This document shows positions 43,207 to 48,350 of a stretch of DNA of 48,350 nt, in pieces. The notes under the pieces are model-generated. The model worked only from the letters and a program-made list of their open reading frames with translations, was not told the DNA's origin and ran no database searches. Made by a program: the position numbers and the translations under genes. Origin of the DNA: Spirochaetales bacterium. GTDB taxonomy: Bacteria; Spirochaetota; Spirochaetia; DSM-27196; Salinispiraceae. The stretch is taken from contig JAACWS010000026.1 of NCBI GenBank assembly GCA_009991955.1, positions 1-48,350 of the forward strand, in the 5' to 3' direction. The stretch's first letter is position 1. Each line of letters opens with the position of its first letter.

Positions 43207-44161
43207 GACCGGGGGCTCCGCGGTGTACACGATAGTTGGGAACGAGGTTCCCTTGCCCAACGATTCGGGACCTTACAGTTCTATTACCCTCATTGTCCTG
43301 GGGCGGGGTGGAAAATTTCAAAGAACCGAAATGTTCGACCGGTTATCTAAAGTAGGTTGGGCAGAAATACTTAGCGTAGAAAACCCGAACCCAAGTTATG
43401 ACCTCGAGCAGCTTACCACCCGTTATTCCCGCCTAAGGTGCATGGTAGCTCAGACCACTCGAGGAAATCCTGGCGAGCTTATCAATGCAGCTATGCGAGA
43501 ATGCCGTACCCCTTTAGCCCTTGTTCTATGGAGTACCATGACAGTTCTTCCTCTTACCCCAAGAATTCTTACCGATCTCATTACCCAAAAATTGGCGGTT
43601 GTTACCGTCCCCATAATACGAAACCAGCGGGGCGAGGTTTTGCCTTCGGTAAGTATTCCAACCGAGTACAACCAGGGACTAAAGACTCTCTACGTCACAC
43701 CGAGTGCAGAGAACAATCGGTCTCTTTTTCCTTTCGATTATTCTGGGCTCTACAGAAAGGATTTGTTTCTTTCGATGCTCGGATACGATGAAAAAATTGT
43801 ATCGCCTTACTGGCAAAAGTTTGAATTCGGGGTTCGCGCCTACCTATGGGGAATGCAAATACCTGTACATCAGGGGCTTAGGACCACGATTTCCGAGTAC
43901 CCTGAGCCTGAAGATACGAGTACAGATAATAACTATTTACGATGTTATCTTAAAACCCTCGGGGTAGATTTTAAACAAGACCATGGAGTTCTTGATAGGT
44001 CGGCATTCTTTGATGTCTACAGAAAAAGTGGGATGGGTATTTTCAGCTCACTAAAACTCTTCTTGGAGGTGCGAAGATGGGTACACGTACATTCATTTCG
44101 ATACCTAAAAGATTTCCACCAAATTGTGGAACTTTGGGGTGAAGAGGGCTTTGAAGAATGA
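43181..44161 (+). CDS. Glycosyltransferase family 2-like protein (possibly lacking DxD)
   Basis: 326 aa from ATG 43181 (GGGA 7 nt upstream), overlapping the spiro-SPASM stop region. SITLIVLGRGGKFQRTEMF and NPGELINAAMRECRTPLALVLWSTMTVLPLTPRIL recall GT-A glycosyltransferases, where a gene-family helix precedes the D-x-D strand; here the D-x-D position reads W-S-T, so it may be degenerate or use another chemistry. C-terminal half: EKIVSPYWQKFEFGVRAYLWG, as in GT2 enzymes. No signal peptide; the final about 50 residues are helical and basic. It shares ATGA with the downstream cytidylyltransferase. The GT2 call is moderate. Confidence 0.82.
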   Translation: MNTIPLTTKTGGSAVYTIVGNEVPLPNDSGPYSSITLIVLGRGGKFQRTEMFDRLSKVGWAEILSVENPNPSYDLEQLTTRYSRLRCMVAQTTRGNPGELINAAMRECRTPLALVLWSTMTVLPLTPRILTDLITQKLAVVTVPIIRNQRGEVLPSVSIPTEYNQGLKTLYVTPSAENNRSLFPFDYSGLYRKDLFLSMLGYDEKIVSPYWQKFEFGVRAYLWGMQIPVHQGLRTTISEYPEPEDTSTDNNYLRCYLKTLGVDFKQDHGVLDRSAFFDVYRKSGMGIFSSLKLFLEVRRWVHVHSFRYLKDFHQIVELWGEEGFEE

Positions 44162-44865
44162 GGACTGTCCCTCGAAGAACCCATAATCTCCCGGGCAGAT
44201 TTGGTATCGGGCTTCAGGCTCGTCTTAATTCTACTCGCCTGCCTCGAAAAGCGCTTTTGCCCCTTGCCGGAGAACCAAGCCTTATCTATGCGTTGCGAAG
44301 GCTTGCTAGAATTCCCGCAGATATTTATGGATTACTTACCGATGGCGAAAGTTTCGAGGAATTGTACGCCTTAGGAAATAACGAAGGTTTTATCGTATGT
44401 AAGGGTTCGACAAATGACGTGCTAAGTCGGTATGCGTCTTTTGTCGAGGAATTTAGGCTCGATTTTGTAATTCGGGCTACCGGTGATAACCCTTTAGTTT
44501 TTATTGACCACCTTCCCCGTCTGATCGATGCCTTTGTTAACCATAAAGCCGACTACGGAGTAACTACCTTCCTACCCTATGGAGCGGGGATCGAGCTTAT
44601 CCGAGGGTCCGCCCTAACGCGTGCTCACCAGGAGGCCTCCTCCTCCTACGACCGTGAACACGTATGCCCTTATATCTACTCCGAGGACAGGGGTTTTCGA
44701 ATAATCGAAGTCACAGCAGATACCGTTTATCAGGGCCCACATTTACGGATAACCCTCGATTCGCCCGAGGATTACGTGTACCTACAGAAGCTCTTTCGCG
44801 TACCTAAAATTGCTCGTTCTACCTCCGATAGAGAATTAATTACTCAAATATTGGGGGTCTCGTGA
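44158..44865 (+). CDS. SpsF/CMP-sugar-type cytidylyltransferase
   Basis: 235 aa. The N-terminal nucleotide-binding motif is GLQARLNSTRLPRK (residues 18-31), as in SpsF, NeuA/PseF and KdsB enzymes. ATGDNPLV (108-114) carries the metal-binding Asp110, and ADYGVTTFLPYGAGIE (131-146) follows. These enzymes transfer CMP from CTP to an acidic or unusual sugar. The specific sugar cannot be read off. Start and stop overlap neighbours (ATGA at 44158, GTGA at 44862), so it is coupled to the glycosyltransferase and the PseG-like fusion. Confidence 0.92.
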   Translation: MRTVPRRTHNLPGRFGIGLQARLNSTRLPRKALLPLAGEPSLIYALRRLARIPADIYGLLTDGESFEELYALGNNEGFIVCKGSTNDVLSRYASFVEEFRLDFVIRATGDNPLVFIDHLPRLIDAFVNHKADYGVTTFLPYGAGIELIRGSALTRAHQEASSSYDREHVCPYIYSEDRGFRIIEVTADTVYQGPHLRITLDSPEDYVYLQKLFRVPKIARSTSDRELITQILGVS

Positions 44866-46646
44866 AAGTCAAAGACGTCCCGGTAGTGGGTAGCGTGTAT
44901 CTATTGCCAGAATACACACCTGGTTTTGGTACGGGGCATTGTTTTCGTTCCCTCAGATTACTTTTACAACTTCGAACAGAAACAGGATTGGAAGTATTTG
45001 TCCGAATCCCAAAGGACTTTCCGGTGGTCGCTCTTTTTCCCGAAGCATTACCGTGGATCCTCGAGCCCGAGACCTTCAGGGAACAACTGACATTGGAAAA
45101 TGAAGGTGAACACTTGTTCATATTCGATATGCCAAAAATCTCCGGCCAACTGTTTGAATTTCTTCAATCCAAAGGCAAAATAGTCGCGATCGATGGAGGA
45201 GGGGCGTATCGCAAAAAGGTAGCCTACCTTATTGATACCCTTCCTAACCTCTACAAAGATAGTAATAGAGCCTCTCCATGGTTTTTACCCTTACCAAAGG
45301 AGTCTCAACTTCTGGGCAGGTTTAAGGGTCGACCCCGAATTCTTATTTCCTTAGGAGGAGAAGATAAAACAGGCCTGCTCCTGAAGCTCGCCGAAAATAT
45401 TCAGTTTCGTACCTGGGTAGGCCATTCGGACGTTTATGTTCTTCCCGGGCCTGCGTCGCGAATAGACCCTGCGCTCAGGGCTCATACGGGCTCGTGGACG
45501 TTTCTTCCACCAGTGCAAAATCTTGCAGAACAGTTAGGAAAATACACCCTTGTTATCACAATCTTCGGCCTCACAGCTTTCGAAGCTCTGGCATCCGGTA
45601 CACCGGTTCTTCTCGTTCACCCCAGTCGATATCATAAAAAACTGTCGAGTCATAGTGATTTTGCTGACTTGTTTGATGCCTTAAAGTATGCCCGCCACAT
45701 CACTCAGATTCTGCCTGAATTGAGGAACCAAGCCGAGGAGTTCTGTAGGACCCGGCCCAAAGACCCTGAAAGGCGAGAACTCCCAAGTGTTATTGAAGAT
45801 TTGGCAAATGGTTCCAGCAACTGCTGCCCAGGATGTGGAAACCGGCGGGGAAAAGTCATTGCACGGGACGTCCAGCGGACATTTTTTCGCTGTACCCTTT
45901 GTGGTACTGAATACCAAATGCTTGCGGTGCCTCAGCCAATTACCTATACCGAGGAGTATTTTGCTGCCGACTATCTGCGGCAGTATGGCAAAACCTACCT
46001 TGATGACTTCGATACAATTCGTCTACAAGGAAAAAGAAGGCTGAAGGAAATTCAATCGCTTGGAGTAACAAAGGGGGCTGCCCTCGATATAGGATGTGCG
46101 TATGGTCCTTTTATGGCAGCTGCAAAAGAGTTTGGTTATGAGGTCTATGGAATAGATGTATCGGCATCAGGGATCCACTATATCCAGGAAACCCTCGGAC
46201 TAGATGCCCGGGAATGTTCGTTGTTTGATGTTTCCCCTTCGGACTTTCCGCCTCTTAGTCTGGTTACCCTCTGGTATGTAATTGAACATTTCGAACGACT
46301 CGAAGATGTTCTTCGGTTGCTATCGCATCTGGTGCAACCGGGGGGAATACTCGCCCTAGGCACTCCTTCGAGTAGAGGTGTGACTCAACGGGGAAATAAG
46401 AAAGTTTTCTACCGGCAAAGTCCCCTGGATCATTACAGCCTCTGGTATCCTCGTCAGGCAAAAAAACTCCTCGCAAGACATGGATTCCGAGTTAAGAGGA
46501 TCATCTCCCCGAGTTTTCATCCCCAACGATATCCATGGCCCTTCTCGACTTCAGGGCTTGAAGGGTTCACCCGGTTGATTCATCGACTCTTTCAACTTGG
46601 AGACACTATGGAAATTTACGCCGTAAAAAGGAATACGTTCGAATGA
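44862..46646 (+). CDS. PseG-like GT-B domain + zinc ribbon + SAM methyltransferase fusion
   Basis: 594 aa from GTG 44862. Residues about 1-315 resemble PseG/MurG-type GT-B folds: FGTGHCFRSLRLLLQL, RILISLGGEDKTG and ITIFGLTAFEALASGTPVLLV. PseG removes UDP from a precursor in pseudaminic acid synthesis. Residues 320-350 form a zinc ribbon (Cys322/325 and Cys344/347). Residues about 365-594 are a class I methyltransferase (ALDIGCAYG with Asp409; VTLWYVIEHFERLEDVLRLL). The ribbon-plus-methyltransferase part resembles sugar C/O-methyltransferases in which a Zn ribbon precedes the Rossmann fold. All three parts lie in one frame. Likely makes or decorates the sugar activated by the preceding gene. 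Confidence 0.9.
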   Translation: MKVKDVPVVGSVYLLPEYTPGFGTGHCFRSLRLLLQLRTETGLEVFVRIPKDFPVVALFPEALPWILEPETFREQLTLENEGEHLFIFDMPKISGQLFEFLQSKGKIVAIDGGGAYRKKVAYLIDTLPNLYKDSNRASPWFLPLPKESQLLGRFKGRPRILISLGGEDKTGLLLKLAENIQFRTWVGHSDVYVLPGPASRIDPALRAHTGSWTFLPPVQNLAEQLGKYTLVITIFGLTAFEALASGTPVLLVHPSRYHKKLSSHSDFADLFDALKYARHITQILPELRNQAEEFCRTRPKDPERRELPSVIEDLANGSSNCCPGCGNRRGKVIARDVQRTFFRCTLCGTEYQMLAVPQPITYTEEYFAADYLRQYGKTYLDDFDTIRLQGKRRLKEIQSLGVTKGAALDIGCAYGPFMAAAKEFGYEVYGIDVSASGIHYIQETLGLDARECSLFDVSPSDFPPLSLVTLWYVIEHFERLEDVLRLLSHLVQPGGILALGTPSSRGVTQRGNKKVFYRQSPLDHYSLWYPRQAKKLLARHGFRVKRIISPSFHPQRYPWPFSTSGLEGFTRLIHRLFQLGDTMEIYAVKRNTFE

Positions 46647-48136
46647 AAATTGCCCCTTATCTTCTAGTCCTCGGTGCCGGGACTATGCAGCTCCCGGTAT
46701 TCGAGGAAGCACGGAAACTGGGTCTTCAGGTAATTGCCGCCGACGGAAATGCGAGCGCGGTAGGAGCTGAACAAGCCGATATTTTCATCCCTGAAGATCT
46801 AAAAGATCCTGAAGGTATACTTCGAAGTCTTCGATTACTCGGACTTGACTCAGAAGTAGCAGGGGTTTTTACTGCGGGGACCGATTTTTCTTATTCGGTT
46901 GCGTTAGTTGCTCAAGGGCTTGGACTTCCTGGTATACTGCCGGAAGTAGCCTTAGGGGCTTCGAATAAAGAAATTATGCGGCAGAAATTTGCCAGTGCTG
47001 GGGTTTCTTCGCCAAAATTTATGTCGATTACCGAAGAACTATTCCTTCAAAAGGATTTGAACCAGACTCTCTGCTTTCTTGACTTCCCCTTGGTAATAAA
47101 GCCCGTTGACAATATGGGTTCCCGGGGTGTGCAGAAGGTCGAAAATGAAGAGCAAGCAAAGTCTGCGATCGTTTCAGCCTTGGAGTTCTCTGGATCGAAG
47201 ACTGCAATTATCGAAGAGTTTATTCCCGGACAAGAATACAGTATCGATAGCCTTTTGGTTGATGGGAAAGTTATTGCGTACGCAATTGCCCAACGGCATG
47301 TACAATTCCCTCCCTTTTTTGTCGAAACCGGGCACAGTTTTCCTTCTGGTCTATCGGAGGATGAAGAATCCAAAATTGTCCAGGAGTTCGAAAAAGGTAT
47401 CCGTGCGTTGGGTATTACTTCCGGTGCGGCCAAGGGTGATGTTTTTTGGGATTCCTCAAAGGCGTATATCGGTGAAATCGCCGCCCGGCTCTCGGGGGGC
47501 TATATGTCTGGCTGGACACTCCCGTACGCCACGGGCATGAACTTCATCCGTGCGGCTATACAGATAGCCTTAGGCCAGGTACCGCACCCAATTCCCACTC
47601 CCCAGCGGCGCTGGTATGTTCAAGAGTCGGCCCTCGTATCTTTTCCGGGAAAAATACTATCAATCGAATTCGCAGAAGATCTGGAGAAAATTCCCGGGTT
47701 CGAAAACTACTTCAGTCGGTGTAAACCGGGGGATATCCTTAGATTCCCGCGAAACAACGTGGAGAAAGCTGGTAACCTCATTTTTGCCTCCCCCAGCAGG
47801 GAAGTCTGTTCGAGTTCAACCAATCGCGCTCTCAATGCCCTCTATTTGAAACTCGATCCGGATTTCTTAAAATCATACCCTATCTTGTCTCATCCGGACC
47901 ATCCGGACGTGCCCCAAGCCTATCCACGAGCTCTATCTGGAAACCCCGACCGTTCGGAAGTTGGCTGGGACGGAAGAACGTACGACGATGCTCTCGGTCG
48001 AATCCGAAGCTACATTCTCCAAGAGACGAAAAAAAAGTACCTATCCAAATTTGTACTCTTTGTGTTGCAACGATACGGATTTCAGGCCGGCATGCTTGCA
48101 GCCGATAAAGAAATACGGGCGGAGGGAAACTCATGA
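46643..48136 (+). CDS. ATP-grasp superfamily ligase
   Basis: 497 aa. The preATP-grasp Rossmann domain opens with YLLVLGAGTMQLPVFEEARKLG. The ATP-grasp core shows FPLVIKPVDNMGSRGVQKV, IIEEFIPGQEYSID and a metal-binding tail GEIAARLSGGYMSG. Such enzymes join a carboxylate to an amine or thiol through an acyl phosphate. The last about 120 residues are unrecognised and may be specific to this family. It overlaps both neighbours by 4 bp, so it belongs to the same pathway. Attachment of an amino acid to the sugar, or of the sugar moiety to an amine, is a reasonable guess. Substrate unknown. Confidence 0.9.
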   Translation: MKIAPYLLVLGAGTMQLPVFEEARKLGLQVIAADGNASAVGAEQADIFIPEDLKDPEGILRSLRLLGLDSEVAGVFTAGTDFSYSVALVAQGLGLPGILPEVALGASNKEIMRQKFASAGVSSPKFMSITEELFLQKDLNQTLCFLDFPLVIKPVDNMGSRGVQKVENEEQAKSAIVSALEFSGSKTAIIEEFIPGQEYSIDSLLVDGKVIAYAIAQRHVQFPPFFVETGHSFPSGLSEDEESKIVQEFEKGIRALGITSGAAKGDVFWDSSKAYIGEIAARLSGGYMSGWTLPYATGMNFIRAAIQIALGQVPHPIPTPQRRWYVQESALVSFPGKILSIEFAEDLEKIPGFENYFSRCKPGDILRFPRNNVEKAGNLIFASPSREVCSSSTNRALNALYLKLDPDFLKSYPILSHPDHPDVPQAYPRALSGNPDRSEVGWDGRTYDDALGRIRSYILQETKKKYLSKFVLFVLQRYGFQAGMLAADKEIRAEGNS

Positions 48137-48350
48137 AAAAACCTACAGCATTCGGAGTCTTTTTGGCCCTATTTGTTCTTGTCATACCGATTCCTGGGTT
48201 TGTTTTTGGCCAAGAGGTTTCGCCCATTACCAGCCTCGCGAAAAACCTCGGACTCAACGTATCGTACAACCCATTTCTCGATCAGGTAATGCTCAGTAGT
48301 CAGACCCGGATCATCCTGCTTTCTACGAATTCTCGACTTGGTCTTCTCAA
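48133..48350 (+). CDS. Secreted protein, N-terminal fragment (3' truncated by window edge), possibly a cell-wall amidase
   Basis: 72 residues are visible. ATG at 48133 overlaps the ATP-grasp stop (ATGA) and has GGAGGGAAA at 48121-48129. A clear signal peptide (residues about 1-27, GFVFGQ) precedes ITSLAKNLGLNVSYNPFLDQ, which resembles the copper amine oxidase-like/AMIN-type domain at the start of spirochaetal N-acetylmuramoyl-L-alanine amidases. The amidase reading is tentative because the catalytic part is outside the window. If correct, the operon ends in a cell-wall gene. Confidence 0.75.
   Translation, partial: MKKPTAFGVFLALFVLVIPIPGFVFGQEVSPITSLAKNLGLNVSYNPFLDQVMLSSQTRIILLSTNSRLGLL

Noticed and set aside
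44630-44641. 12-bp palindrome AGGAGGCCTCCT inside the cytidylyltransferase gene as an internal ribosome site or operator
   Set aside because: No start codon lies at a suitable distance in a plausible frame, and the position in mid-gene makes an operator unlikely.
1-48350. CRISPR arrays, insertion sequences, prophage or integrase genes, tRNA or rRNA genes
   Set aside because: Read-through of the window shows none; gene density leaves no gap over 300 bp, and no transposase, integrase or repeat-spacer structure was seen.

Overview
The window is almost wall-to-wall coding DNA from a spirochaete, most likely a Spirochaeta/Treponema-type relative (Spirochaetales). Lineage indicators are a radical SAM/SPASM protein of the spiro-SPASM type, a giant membrane-anchored coiled-coil protein of the SpiroCoCo type, a UPF0164/FadL-like outer-membrane protein of the kind known from Treponema, and many secreted TPR proteins. 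G+C looks intermediate by eye. No gap exceeds 300 bp, and I see no rRNA, tRNA, CRISPR array, insertion sequence or prophage gene. GTG and TTG starts and ATGA-type overlaps are common, so most genes sit in translationally coupled operons.

Layout on the plus strand, 1-25370. The 3' part of ptsI (enzyme I of the PTS) overlaps der, a ribosome-assembly GTPase. Next is an envelope operon: a secreted protein with an NlpC/P60-like Cys motif, a 993-aa secreted TPR protein, an outer-membrane barrel candidate, then ExbB, ExbD and a TonB-like protein, with a HAD phosphatase behind. A 1400-aa SpiroCoCo protein precedes the grpE-dnaK-dnaJ chaperone operon, which has no hrcA and no visible CIRCE element. 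Then come a small secreted protein with four EF-hand-like loops spaced 24-25 residues apart, a TrmH-type RNA methyltransferase, an unusual DUF3095-methyltransferase fusion, a queuosine-precursor transporter and the transcription accessory protein Tex.

25348-30080 holds a minus-strand pair (membrane protein, alpha/beta hydrolase), a divergent plus-strand pair (TIR-like/ankyrin protein, unknown membrane protein), and a minus-strand UPF0164 outer-membrane protein. 30184-40161 is a plus-strand envelope operon: a secreted TPR protein translationally coupled to a 1562-aa transmembrane sensor (Asp-box propeller, Fn3-like modules, HAMP, SpoIIE/PP2C phosphatase), followed by small secreted or membrane proteins and a DUF192 protein. 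xseA/xseB, on the minus strand, converge on it.

41644-48350 is the most striking segment. It is a tightly overlapping operon of a spiro-SPASM radical SAM protein, a glycosyltransferase-like protein, an SpsF-type cytidylyltransferase, a PseG-like/zinc-ribbon/methyltransferase fusion, an ATP-grasp enzyme and the start of a secreted protein. I infer a dedicated pathway for making and attaching an unusual, probably CMP-activated, sugar-like modification to the cell surface or flagella. The N-terminal part of the spiro-SPASM protein lines up without gaps with the neighbouring cytidylyltransferase over about 38 residues, suggesting the radical SAM enzyme carries a diverged nucleotidyltransferase-like domain.
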